Source: Microthrixaceae bacterium
GTDB lineage: Bacteria > Actinomycetota > Acidimicrobiia > Acidimicrobiales > Microtrichaceae
Assembly: GCA_020845705.1 (NCBI GenBank)
Contig: JADLFH010000030.1
Location: 1-64,000 of the forward strand
Direction of reading: 5' to 3'
DNA: 64,000 nt
Shown here piece by piece: positions 43,468 to 51,440 of this stretch. A program made the translations under genes and the position numbers. The notes beneath the pieces are model-generated. The model worked only from the letters and a program-made list of their open reading frames with translations, was not told where the DNA came from and searched no databases. Numbering within the stretch: the stretch's first letter is position 1; each line of letters opens with the position of its first letter.

Positions 43468-44871
43468 GTGGACAGGCCAACTGCATCGACGACCCGGACC
43501 GAACACGACTCCTTGGGGCGGACGGAGGTTCCGGCCGCTGCGATGTGGGGAGCGCAGACCCAACGGGCCGTCGAGAACTTCCCCATCTCCGGCCAGAGGA
43601 TGCCGAGTGGGCTCATCCACGTGCTGGGTCGGATCAAGGCCGCCGCGGCCCGTGTGAACAGGGACCGAACCGACCTCGCCGGTTTCGACGGAGAGCTGGC
43701 CGACGCGATCGTGACGGCAGCGCTCGAAGTGGCCGAGGGGCGCTGGGACGACCAGTTCCCCGTGGACGTGTACCAAACGGGCTCGGGCACGTCTACGAAC
43801 ATGAACGCGAACGAGGTGATCGCGCGTCGGGCAGCCGAGTTGTGCGGACGGGCGGTGCATCCCAACGACCACGTGAACGCCTCTCAGTCCTCCAACGACG
43901 TGATACCCACCTCGATCCGGGTTGCCACGGCGCTTCAGTTCCGTGACGACGTGCTTCCGGCAACCGATGAGCTGTGCGCGGCGATCGACGAACTGGCAGG
44001 TGCCTTCGCCGAGGTCGTCAAGGCAGGCCGGACACACCTGATGGACGCAGCCCCCGTGTTCGTGGGCGACGAGATGTCCGCCTGGGCCGCGCAGTTGCGC
44101 TCGGCGGGGGAGTTGGTGCGAGGCGCGGTCGGTTCGCTCTCGGTCGTGCCCTTGGGGGGCTCGGCGGTGGGGACGGGCCTGAACGTGCCCGACGGCTGGG
44201 CCGACGAGGTGCTGGCGATCGTGGGCGCCGATGTCGGGCTCGACTTGAGCTGTGCCACCAATCGCTTCGCGATGATGGCCGGTGGCGAAGGCTACGCGGA
44301 GGCCTCAAGTGCCCTTCGCGGGGTGGCGGTGGCGCTGACGAAGGTGGCGAACGATCTCCGCTGGTTGTCGTCGGGTCCGTTCTGCGGTCTCGCGGAACTG
44401 CGCTTGCCGGAGCTCCAACCGGGCAGCTCGATCATGCCCGGCAAGGTGAACCCGGTGATCCCCGAAGCCGTCGTGCAGGCCGCGGCTCGTGTCCAGGGCA
44501 ACGACGTGGTCGTGGGCATCGCAGCGGCAGGTGGCAACCTCCAGCTCAACACCTTCCTGCCGCTGATCGCGTCGACCCTCGACGAGTCGGCGCGGCTGGT
44601 CGCGAACTCCGCGCGTGCATTGGCGCAGCGTTGTGTCCGTGGCATCGAGGTGGATGAGCAACGCTGTCGTCGGTTCGCCGAGGCATCGCCCGCGCTGGTC
44701 ACGGGCCTCGCTCTGAGCATCGGCTACGAGGCGGCCGCGGAGGCAGTGCAGGAGGCCGTCGGAGACGGACGGAGCCTGCGGGAGGTGCTCGAGGACCGTG
44801 GTCTCGGACCTGCGCTGCTCGACATCGCGCTCGACCCCACGCGGCTCGCTCGCGGCAACCGCTTGCCTTGA
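43468..44871 (+). CDS. fumC: class II fumarate hydratase
   Basis: A 467-residue aspartase/fumarase-superfamily lyase. The signature GSSIMPGKVNPV is intact, as are VYQTGSGTSTNMNANEVI, SSNDVIPTSIR and AGRTHLMDAAPV. It converts fumarate and water to malate in the TCA cycle. The superfamily also includes aspartate ammonia-lyase, but the overall motif set fits fumarase. GTG 43468 is used. It is divergent from the secreted-protein gene. Confidence 0.92.
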   Translation: MDRPTASTTRTEHDSLGRTEVPAAAMWGAQTQRAVENFPISGQRMPSGLIHVLGRIKAAAARVNRDRTDLAGFDGELADAIVTAALEVAEGRWDDQFPVDVYQTGSGTSTNMNANEVIARRAAELCGRAVHPNDHVNASQSSNDVIPTSIRVATALQFRDDVLPATDELCAAIDELAGAFAEVVKAGRTHLMDAAPVFVGDEMSAWAAQLRSAGELVRGAVGSLSVVPLGGSAVGTGLNVPDGWADEVLAIVGADVGLDLSCATNRFAMMAGGEGYAEASSALRGVAVALTKVANDLRWLSSGPFCGLAELRLPELQPGSSIMPGKVNPVIPEAVVQAAARVQGNDVVVGIAAAGGNLQLNTFLPLIASTLDESARLVANSARALAQRCVRGIEVDEQRCRRFAEASPALVTGLALSIGYEAAAEAVQEAVGDGRSLREVLEDRGLGPALLDIALDPTRLARGNRLP

Positions 44872-44891
44872 TCCGTCTCGGAGCGACATGA

Positions 44892-45218
44892 TCTCGTCCG
44901 GAGAGTCTCCAGGCCGGTTCCGGCGGCGGCGGTGCGGGTGGCCCGTCGGTCGCTGCGTTCCACGCCGGGACCGGAACCCTCACTGTCACATCCACCACAT
45001 CGACGGCCGGATCCGGGGGAGCTGCCGGGGCCGGAGGCTCGGCAGCGGCTGCCGCGGCGAGCACCGGCGGTAGCGGCGGGACCCGAGGCGACGCAAACGA
45101 CGGCCAACACGGCACGAATGGCACGGCAGGTGGCAGCAGCGTTGCCGGCAATGCCGGTGTGGCCGGCGACGCCGGCCAGTCCTGCACCGTCTACGACGCC
45201 GGAGTCTGCACTCCGTAG
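44892..45218 (+). pseudogene. Gly/Ala-rich C-terminal remnant without a start codon
   Basis: Between an in-frame TGA (44889-44891) and TAG (45216-45218) lies a 108-codon open frame with strong coding-like composition: Gly, Ala, Ser and Thr dominate (GGGAGGPSVAAFHAGTGT and similar). It ends with a cysteine-containing tail (SCTVYDAGVCTP) like a secreted repeat protein. There is no ATG or TTG, and the only GTG is near the end. An ATG at 44888 is in another frame and would need a frameshift. It is probably the 3' end of a degraded surface protein gene. Confidence 0.42.
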
Positions 45219-45238
45219 AACTCCGGTCCCAGGACCCC

Positions 45239-45286
45239 TTCTGTGATGCGAGACACGACGCCTGCGTCGTGTCTCGCATCACAGAA
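45239..45286. repeat. dispersed palindromic element, copy 3
   Basis: Perfect 23-bp inverted repeat: left arm 45239-45261 (begins TTCTGTGATGCGAGACACGA), centre CT, right arm 45264-45286. The core matches copy 2 at every position through GACACGAC. It lies between the remnant of a Gly/Ala-rich gene and the metallopeptidase-like gene. Confidence 0.95.
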
Positions 45287-45340
45287 CGGTCGGGCAGATC
45301 TGGGCGGCAGGCGAGTGGGATCTCAGCGCGCTCTGTCGGC

Positions 45341-45793
45341 GTGATCCGAGCCGATCCTCAACGCGACGCGCTCTACGCGGCGGAGGACGAGTCACTTGCA
45401 GGTCTCGGCCCCGAACTCCGGCGATGGCGAGATGTCGTGGCCTGCGTCGAGTCGGTGGTATTGCGACCAGAGTGGATCGATGCGCCAACCGAGCCGCCCA
45501 CCGATGTCATCGTGGAGCGACGTAGCCGCAGTGCCCGCTTCGCCGCCGCGGACCGGCCCAGCGGCACCATTTGGATTCCCGACGTCCGCTGGAACGCTCC
45601 CACGGTTCCGCACGAGCCGGCTCACCTGGTTGCCGTAACGCCGGAGCCGCACGGCGCAGCGTTCGCTGCGGCGGAGCTGTGGCTGGTGCGCTGGCGGGTG
45701 GGCATCGACGCGTTCGCGGCTCTGCGAGCGGCCTTCGACCGACACGGGGTGCGTTATGAGGGTCCGTGTGTCCCGATGCTATCGAGAAGCTGA
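45341..45793 (+). CDS. small zinc-metallopeptidase-like protein (HExxH-x8-H)
   Basis: A 150-residue protein starting at GTG 45341. RADPQRDALYAAED near the N-terminus and the zinc motif HEPAH (residues 91-95) followed by a third histidine at 104 (HGAAF) match the actinobacterial putative metallohydrolase family TIGR04338. Its substrates are unknown. Frames starting earlier lie within the palindromic repeat and were rejected. The last 40 bp overlap the convergent CoA-transferase gene. Confidence 0.68.
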   Translation: MIRADPQRDALYAAEDESLAGLGPELRRWRDVVACVESVVLRPEWIDAPTEPPTDVIVERRSRSARFAAADRPSGTIWIPDVRWNAPTVPHEPAHLVAVTPEPHGAAFAAAELWLVRWRVGIDAFAALRAAFDRHGVRYEGPCVPMLSRS

Positions 45794-47061
45794 TCGCGGA
45801 ACTGCGGGTGAGCGACCGACGCCAGGGCCACGGCTCGCTGGCGGACGGTACGGCCACGAAGCTCGGCAACCCCGTGTTCGGTGACCACCACATCGGTCAG
45901 GTGGCGCGGGGTGCTCACCAACGAGCCGCCCGGCAGGTGGGTTGTGATGCGCGACACGAGGGTTCCGTCGGCCAGCGAGGCAGTGGAGGGCATGCAGACG
46001 AGTGACCTGTCGTCGAGTTGCAGTCCCGCTCCGGAGACGAAGTCCTCGTGGCCACCGACCCCGGAGTACTGCATGGGCCCGACCGTGTCGGCGGCGATCT
46101 GGCCGAACAGGTCGATGGCGACTGCGCCGTTGATGGTGACCATGTTGCGGTTGGCGGCGATGGTGGCGGTGTCGTTGACCAACCCGACCGGCACGAAGGC
46201 CACGTCGTCGCGACCGTCGAGCCACTGGTACAGCTCCTCGGTGCCCGCCGCGAAGGTGGTGATCGACTTGCCCTCGAATGCGCCCTTGTGGCGGTTGGTC
46301 ACCTTGCCCGCCGCGCAGAGCCGCATGAGGCCGTTGGTGAACATCTCGGAGTGGACGCCGTAGTCGCCGCCGTCGCTCTCGGCCAGAGCGGAGGCGATGG
46401 CGGAGGGGATGGAACCGAACCCGGTCTGGAGCGTGGCCCCGTCACGGATGTAGCGACGCGCCAGCTGCGCGATGGCGACCTCGGCCGGGCCCACCTCGGC
46501 ATCGGCCAACACCACCGGAGCACGATCCGTGCGAATGAGAACGTCGATCTCGTCGAGATGCAGGCGATGTGGATGGATGTCGCCGAGGCCCCGGGTCCGG
46601 GGGAACGCGCTCGACGCCTCGACGATCAGGAGTCGTTGAGGGTCGGCCCCTGCCCGGTGCAACTCGTCGACCGTGGCGCCCGCGTGGACCGAAAGGCTGA
46701 GCCAACCGTGTTCGTCGGGCGCGGTCGCCATCGTGGTCATGACCCTCGGCGCTCGGGCCTCGAAGATCGGCGCCCATCGACGGAAGTCGGCCGGTATGTA
46801 GTGGATGTCGGCGCCGGCGTCGCGGTAGATGCGCTCCGCGGGGCCGAAGAAGGTGGACAGAGTGCGCACGCCTGCACGTGCCGGGAGCTCGTAGAAGTCC
46901 ACCAGCATCGAGCACAACAGCTCGAGGTGTTGCCAGTCGGTTCGCTCGCCGAGCGCGTGCAGCAGGGTGACGGGCTGGCCGGGGCCCAAGGGCACTCCGA
47001 CGCTGTCGTCGGGTCGAACCAGCGCTGCCGCTTCGGCTTCGGTCATCTCCCTGGGTGCCAC
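45754..47061 (-). CDS. acetyl-CoA hydrolase/transferase-family CoA-transferase
   Basis: A 435-residue class I CoA-transferase similar to 4-hydroxybutyrate CoA-transferase or acetyl-CoA hydrolase. The N-terminal domain has GHGxP-like VGVPLGPGQPV. The C-terminal half holds GFGSIPSAIASAL, and the active-site glutamate is expected in VVVTEHGVAELRG. It transfers CoA between short carboxylic acids. It shares 40 bp with the convergent small metallopeptidase-like gene and is followed upstream by the esterase gene, 6 bp away on the same strand. Confidence 0.85.
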   Translation of the reverse strand: MAPREMTEAEAAALVRPDDSVGVPLGPGQPVTLLHALGERTDWQHLELLCSMLVDFYELPARAGVRTLSTFFGPAERIYRDAGADIHYIPADFRRWAPIFEARAPRVMTTMATAPDEHGWLSLSVHAGATVDELHRAGADPQRLLIVEASSAFPRTRGLGDIHPHRLHLDEIDVLIRTDRAPVVLADAEVGPAEVAIAQLARRYIRDGATLQTGFGSIPSAIASALAESDGGDYGVHSEMFTNGLMRLCAAGKVTNRHKGAFEGKSITTFAAGTEELYQWLDGRDDVAFVPVGLVNDTATIAANRNMVTINGAVAIDLFGQIAADTVGPMQYSGVGGHEDFVSGAGLQLDDRSLVCMPSTASLADGTLVSRITTHLPGGSLVSTPRHLTDVVVTEHGVAELRGRTVRQRAVALASVAHPQFRDQLLDSIGTHGPS

Positions 47062-47067
47062 GGTGCG

Positions 47068-48090
47068 TCACCGTACCGGTCGGCGGATCTGCTTCTGCAC
47101 CAACTCGGCCATTCGAGCCTGGCCCGCGGTGTTGGGGTGGAACGAACCCGCTTCGACCATCTCCAGGTCGGCGCGGTACTCGATGCCGTGGTACCAGGGT
47201 TGGCCGGTGGTGATCTCGTGACCCTCGAAGGCGTCGGTCATGTCCACGTACTCGACCCCTGCTGCCTCTGTCGCCTGGCGGATAACCTTGTTGAACTGGG
47301 TCAAGCGGAGATTGGCCCACTCCTGGGTCTTGGTCGAGAACACGTCGATGGTGCCCAGGGGGCCCTGTGTGTAGGTGGAGTCGGGCTCCTCGGGGAAGAA
47401 CCGCGGGTAGCCGGCGACGACGATGCGGGCGTGGGGCGCCCGGGCCTGGATTTCGTTGTAGGTCTTCTCGAGCACCGGTCCCATCGCCTCGATCCGATGG
47501 CTCAGGAACTTGTCGCGGTCGGTGCCCGGCTCGCAGTCACCGACCAGCACTGCAACGCAGGCCTTCAGCTCCTTGACCCATCCCAGGTCGTTGCCGCCGA
47601 TGGTGACGGTGACCAGCGACGTGTCGGCGTCGAGCGCGTCGAGCTGGGGGGCCTGGCCCTTTCGCCTGCGGGAGAGGTCGCGCACCACCGCGCCGGTGCA
47701 GGCGACGAAGGACACCCGGTCGTCCATGTCGAGGGTGGCCGCAACTCCGCGGCCGTAGGAGTTGTCGCTGCCGTGGCAGCGCTGGTCGGATTCGAGGGCG
47801 CCGTAGTCCTCGTTGCCCTCGCCGGAGGCGAACGAGTCGCCGATGATCACCATCGACCCCCAGGTTGCCCGCCGAATGGGATCCGGCGAGTCCCACGGGT
47901 CGACGCTCGGCGCCGCCGCGGCGGCGGCGCAGTCGCCGAGGCGACACCACAGTCGTGAGATGGCATCGGCCAGGTGGGTCCTTCCACCCGCCCAACTGAG
48001 CGCAACGACGGCAGCGAGAGCCGCCAACACCATCGAGTACTCCGCCGTGGTAGCCCCGCGGCACCCCCGCCGCGCTGTTGCATTCGCCAC
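47068..48090 (-). CDS. SGNH/GDSL esterase with N-terminal Flp-pilin-type leader
   Basis: A 340-residue fusion. GTG 48090 with ribosome binding site GGAGGAG starts a leader ending in G12, then ATTAEYSMVLAALAAVVAL. This matches the Flp class III prepilin pattern (cleavage after Gly, Glu at +5, Tyr at +6, then a hydrophobic helix). The SGNH domain follows: GDS (Ser86), GGND (Asn167) and the catalytic His318 in SFHPN; the Gly block lies between. The result would be an esterase or lipase displayed on, or sorted by, the Flp/Tad export route. The domain order is clear; the leader function is inference. Confidence 0.8.
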   Translation of the reverse strand: MANATARRGCRGATTAEYSMVLAALAAVVALSWAGGRTHLADAISRLWCRLGDCAAAAAAPSVDPWDSPDPIRRATWGSMVIIGDSFASGEGNEDYGALESDQRCHGSDNSYGRGVAATLDMDDRVSFVACTGAVVRDLSRRRKGQAPQLDALDADTSLVTVTIGGNDLGWVKELKACVAVLVGDCEPGTDRDKFLSHRIEAMGPVLEKTYNEIQARAPHARIVVAGYPRFFPEEPDSTYTQGPLGTIDVFSTKTQEWANLRLTQFNKVIRQATEAAGVEYVDMTDAFEGHEITTGQPWYHGIEYRADLEMVEAGSFHPNTAGQARMAELVQKQIRRPVR

Positions 48091-48207
48091 TGTCCGCTCC
48101 TCCGTTGCCGCCGGCAGACCAGGGGGCTCGTGATGCCCGAGAGGAGGAAGTGCAGTGAAACTACACGAAACTGCCGAACCGCGCACGCGGGGTGGGAGGT
48201 GGGGGGT

Positions 48208-48873
48208 TCAGTCGCGGACGTAGCGCCAGTCGGTTGGGCCCATCACCAAGCGGTGTCTGGCTCCTTCGGCTGCCGGGTCGGCAGTCTCGTAGCCGGCATC
48301 GCCGTGGTAGAGCGCAACCATCGAATCGCCGTCGGCGGCGATGACCGTGTTGAAGCGCTCGACTTCGGACTCGCCACGACCCAACCACGTGTGGAGTGAG
48401 GGGTCTTGTGCCAACTGGAACAAGGTGATGAACGTCGGCGGGGTGAGCTCGATCTCGCCCGCGGAACGAAGCTCGAGCGCCGTGCTCGGCGTCACCCACC
48501 GGTGCTCACGGATCTCCCCATCGTCGACGACCACCTCGCCGGAGGGTGCCGGGGCGATGAAGAACGCCGTGGAGAAGCGGTGCGACTGGCCGTGATCGGG
48601 AGGAGTCCAGTGCGACCACCGCACCAAGGACCCAACGTCGACCGCAAGTCCCACCTCCTCGCTTGCCTCCCGCGCTGCGGCACGGCGCTCCGCACCGGCG
48701 AGATCGCCGGGTTGCCCGGCGTAGTCCTCCGGGTCGATCCGCCCGCCGGGAAACACCCACGCCCCTCCGGCGAACGCCAGGCGTGAGTCGCGGCGCACCA
48801 TCAGGATCTCCGAGATGGCGGCGCGGGCGCGCACGAGGATGACCGTGGCGGCAGGGATCAGTTCGCTCGACAT
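48208..48873 (-). CDS. Nudix hydrolase
   Basis: A 221-residue protein. The Nudix box is split by an insertion: GGRIDPED, then AAAREASEEVGL, giving RExxEExG. A substrate-specific loop follows (SHWTPPDHGQSHRFSTAFF). This resembles NUDT7/8/19-like CoA or nucleotide-sugar hydrolases more than MutT; the substrate is unknown. It ends 118 bp before the esterase gene and is divergent from nrdA. Confidence 0.82.
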   Translation of the reverse strand: MSSELIPAATVILVRARAAISEILMVRRDSRLAFAGGAWVFPGGRIDPEDYAGQPGDLAGAERRAAAREASEEVGLAVDVGSLVRWSHWTPPDHGQSHRFSTAFFIAPAPSGEVVVDDGEIREHRWVTPSTALELRSAGEIELTPPTFITLFQLAQDPSLHTWLGRGESEVERFNTVIAADGDSMVALYHGDAGYETADPAAEGARHRLVMGPTDWRYVRD

Positions 48874-48918
48874 CGCCCACGAGCCTGCCAGAAGCGAGGT
48901 GCGCGTTCAGGCAGGGCG

Positions 48919-48948
48919 TTGACAGAGCCGTCGTTTCACGCGTGTAAT
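48919..48948 (+). promoter_or_regulatory. promoter of nrdAB
   Basis: TTGACA (48919-48924) and TGTAAT (48943-48948) are separated by 18 bp, the best sigma-70-type promoter in the window. The -10 element is part of the palindrome TGTAATTACA (48943-48952). No convincing NrdR box was found. Confidence 0.68.
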
Positions 48949-48992
48949 TACAAGCCCGTAATGTCCGGTTGCGGGGCCGAGGGGAGGCCGCG

Positions 48993-51440
48993 ATGGCACT
49001 GCACACGGAGTTCGAGTCGCACACCCACGATCCGCTCGACCGCCGTCCGACTGTGCTCGACCGCCCCCCGGAGGTGATCGCCACGCCCGGCACCCAGATG
49101 CAGGTGCGCAAGCGCGACGGATCCCTCGAGCCGGTCAACCTCGACAAGATCGTCAAGGCCATCTCTCGATGTGCGGTGGGCCTCGACGGCGTCGACATCA
49201 TGCGCGTCGCGACCCGCACCATCTCCGGTCTGGTCGACGAGGCCACCACGACGGCGCTCGACGAGCTGTCGATACGGACCTCGGCGGCGCTCATCTCCGA
49301 GGAGCCGAACTACTCACGCCTCGCGGCGCGCCTGCTCGACACGGTCATCGACAAGGAGGTGCAGCACCAGGACGTCTACTCCTTCAGCCAGTCCGTCGCG
49401 CTCGGCCACGACCAGGGGATCATCGGTGACACCGCCGCTGCGATGGTCGCCGCGCATGCCCGCAAGCTCAACGCCGCCATCTGTCCCGAGCGCAACTGGC
49501 TCTATGAGTTCTTCGGTCTGCGCACCGTCTATGACCGCTACCTGCTGCGACACCCCCAGACGCGCAAGGTCATCGAAACCCCCCAGTACTTCCTCATGCG
49601 GGTCGCCTGCGGACTCTCCCGCAACCCCGAAGAGGCGATCGAGTTCTACGACCTGATCAGCGGCCTGGAGTACCTGCCGTCATCGCCCACGTTGTTCAAC
49701 TCCGGCACCACACACCCCCAGATGTCGAGCTGCTACCTGCTCGACTCGCCCGAGGACAACCTCGACGCGATCTACGACCGCTATCGCGATGTGGCCCGCC
49801 TCTCCAAGCACGCGGGTGGCATCGGCCTCAGCTACAGCCGTATCCGCAGCCGTGGTTCGCTCATCCGTGGCACCAACGGCCTGTCCAACGGCATCGTGCC
49901 GTGGCTCAAGACGCTCGACTCGTCGGTCGCCGCGGTCAACCAGGGAGGTCGCCGCAAGGGCGCCGCCAGCGTCTATCTGGAGACGTGGCACGCCGATGTC
50001 GAGGAGTTCCTCGAGCTGCGCGACAACACCGGCGACACCGCCCGCCGAACCCACAACCTGAACCTGGCCAACTGGGGGCCCGACTTGTTCATGGAGCGGG
50101 TTGAGCAGGACTGGCAGTGGTCGCTCTTCGACCCGAGGAAGGTCCCCCACCTGGTCGACCTCTACGGGGACGAGTTCCGACGGGCGTACCTGGAGGCCGA
50201 ATCCAAGGGCCTCTACGAGCGTCAGGTCTCGGCTCGGGTCCTCTACAGCCGGATGATGCGCACCCTCGCAGAGACCGGCAACGGCTGGATGACCTTCAAG
50301 GACGCCTGCAACCTGAAGGCGAACCAGACGGGTCGTCCCGACAACGTGGTGCACCTGTCGAACCTCTGCACCGAGATCCTCGAGGTGACCAGCCAAGCCG
50401 AGACGGCGGTGTGCAACCTGGGCTCGATCAACCTGGGGTTGTTGGTCAGGCCCGGAGCGGATGGAGTCGTCGGCTTCGACTTCGAGAGACTGGGCCAGAT
50501 CGTACGGATCGCGGTTCCGTTCCTCGACCGTGTGATCGACATCAACTTCTACCCGACCGACGAGGCCGCCAACTCCAACGCCAAGTGGAGGCCGGTCGGC
50601 TTGGGGCTGATGGGGCTTCAGGACGTGTTCTTCAAGCTCGGTCTGCCCTTCGACGCACCCGAAGCCCGGAGTCTGTCGGCCCGGATCTCCGAAGCCATCT
50701 ACTTCCACGCCCTGTGGGCTTCCACCGAACTGGCCCAGGAGAACGGTCCGCATCACGGCTTCTCCGAGACCAGGGCGGCGGCCGGTCACCTCCAGTTCGA
50801 CCTGTGGGGCGTCACCCCGACCGACACGGCTGCATGGCAGATGCTGCGCGATCGAATTGCAACTCACGGTCTGCGCAACTCGCTGTTGGTCGCCATTGCC
50901 CCCACCGCCACCATTGCATCGATCGCCGGGTGCTACGAGTGCATCGAGCCGCAGGTCTCCAACCTCTTCAAGCGAGAGACGCTGTCGGGCGAGTTCCTCC
51001 AGATCAACACCTATCTCGTGCGTGACCTCCAGGCGCGGAGCCTGTGGACCGAACCCGTGATCGCGGCGATCAAGCGCAACGAGGGATCGGTTCAGGACGT
51101 GGAGGGGATCCCCGACGACCTCAAGGCGCGGTACCGCACGGCGTGGGAGTTGCCCATGCGTTCGCTCATCGACATGGCCGCCGAGCGGGGCGCGTACATC
51201 GACCAGGGCCAGTCGCTGAACCTGTTCATGGAGTCGCCCACCATCGGGAAGCTGTCCTCCATGTACATGCACGCATGGAAGCAAGGCATCAAGACCACCT
51301 ACTACCTGCGCTCGCGGCCGGCCACGCGGATCAACAAGACGACCACCGGCCCCTTCACCGACGTTCCCGGTCCGGGCGCCGATGCAGACGCGGTCGCCTG
51401 TTCCCTCGAGAACCCCGACTCATGTGAGGCATGCCAATGA
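48993..51440 (+). CDS. nrdA: class Ia ribonucleotide reductase alpha subunit
   Basis: An 815-residue reductase that makes deoxyribonucleotides from NDPs. An N-terminal ATP-cone is present (VRKRDGSLEPVNLDKIVKAI). Catalytic residues are intact: Cys in SSCYLLD, Asn-x-Glu in NLCTEI with the radical Cys, Cys in VCNLGSINL, and the redox pair CEACQ at the C-terminus. ATG 48993 follows GGGGAGG. The TGA overlaps the nrdB start. A good promoter lies at 48919-48948. Confidence 0.96.
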   Translation: MALHTEFESHTHDPLDRRPTVLDRPPEVIATPGTQMQVRKRDGSLEPVNLDKIVKAISRCAVGLDGVDIMRVATRTISGLVDEATTTALDELSIRTSAALISEEPNYSRLAARLLDTVIDKEVQHQDVYSFSQSVALGHDQGIIGDTAAAMVAAHARKLNAAICPERNWLYEFFGLRTVYDRYLLRHPQTRKVIETPQYFLMRVACGLSRNPEEAIEFYDLISGLEYLPSSPTLFNSGTTHPQMSSCYLLDSPEDNLDAIYDRYRDVARLSKHAGGIGLSYSRIRSRGSLIRGTNGLSNGIVPWLKTLDSSVAAVNQGGRRKGAASVYLETWHADVEEFLELRDNTGDTARRTHNLNLANWGPDLFMERVEQDWQWSLFDPRKVPHLVDLYGDEFRRAYLEAESKGLYERQVSARVLYSRMMRTLAETGNGWMTFKDACNLKANQTGRPDNVVHLSNLCTEILEVTSQAETAVCNLGSINLGLLVRPGADGVVGFDFERLGQIVRIAVPFLDRVIDINFYPTDEAANSNAKWRPVGLGLMGLQDVFFKLGLPFDAPEARSLSARISEAIYFHALWASTELAQENGPHHGFSETRAAAGHLQFDLWGVTPTDTAAWQMLRDRIATHGLRNSLLVAIAPTATIASIAGCYECIEPQVSNLFKRETLSGEFLQINTYLVRDLQARSLWTEPVIAAIKRNEGSVQDVEGIPDDLKARYRTAWELPMRSLIDMAAERGAYIDQGQSLNLFMESPTIGKLSSMYMHAWKQGIKTTYYLRSRPATRINKTTTGPFTDVPGPGADADAVACSLENPDSCEACQ

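Larger units (their letters stand above)
44872..45340. other. gene-poor stretch between fumC and the metallopeptidase-like gene
   Basis: These 469 bases hold the start-less Gly/Ala-rich frame (44892-45218) and palindromic element copy 3 (45239-45286). Nothing else is recognised; no promoter stands out for the gene starting at 45341. Confidence 0.5.

Noticed and set aside
43296-43865. N-terminal extension of the secreted protein
   Set aside because: It would put the clear signal peptide inside the protein and overlap the fumC start.
46018-47958. Antisense open frame of 646 codons opposite the CoA-transferase and esterase genes
   Set aside because: Same cause; both genes on the minus strand show intact family motifs.
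49680-51284. Antisense open frame of 534 codons opposite nrdA
   Set aside because: nrdA is unmistakable here and the antisense translation is His/Val-rich without recognisable domains.
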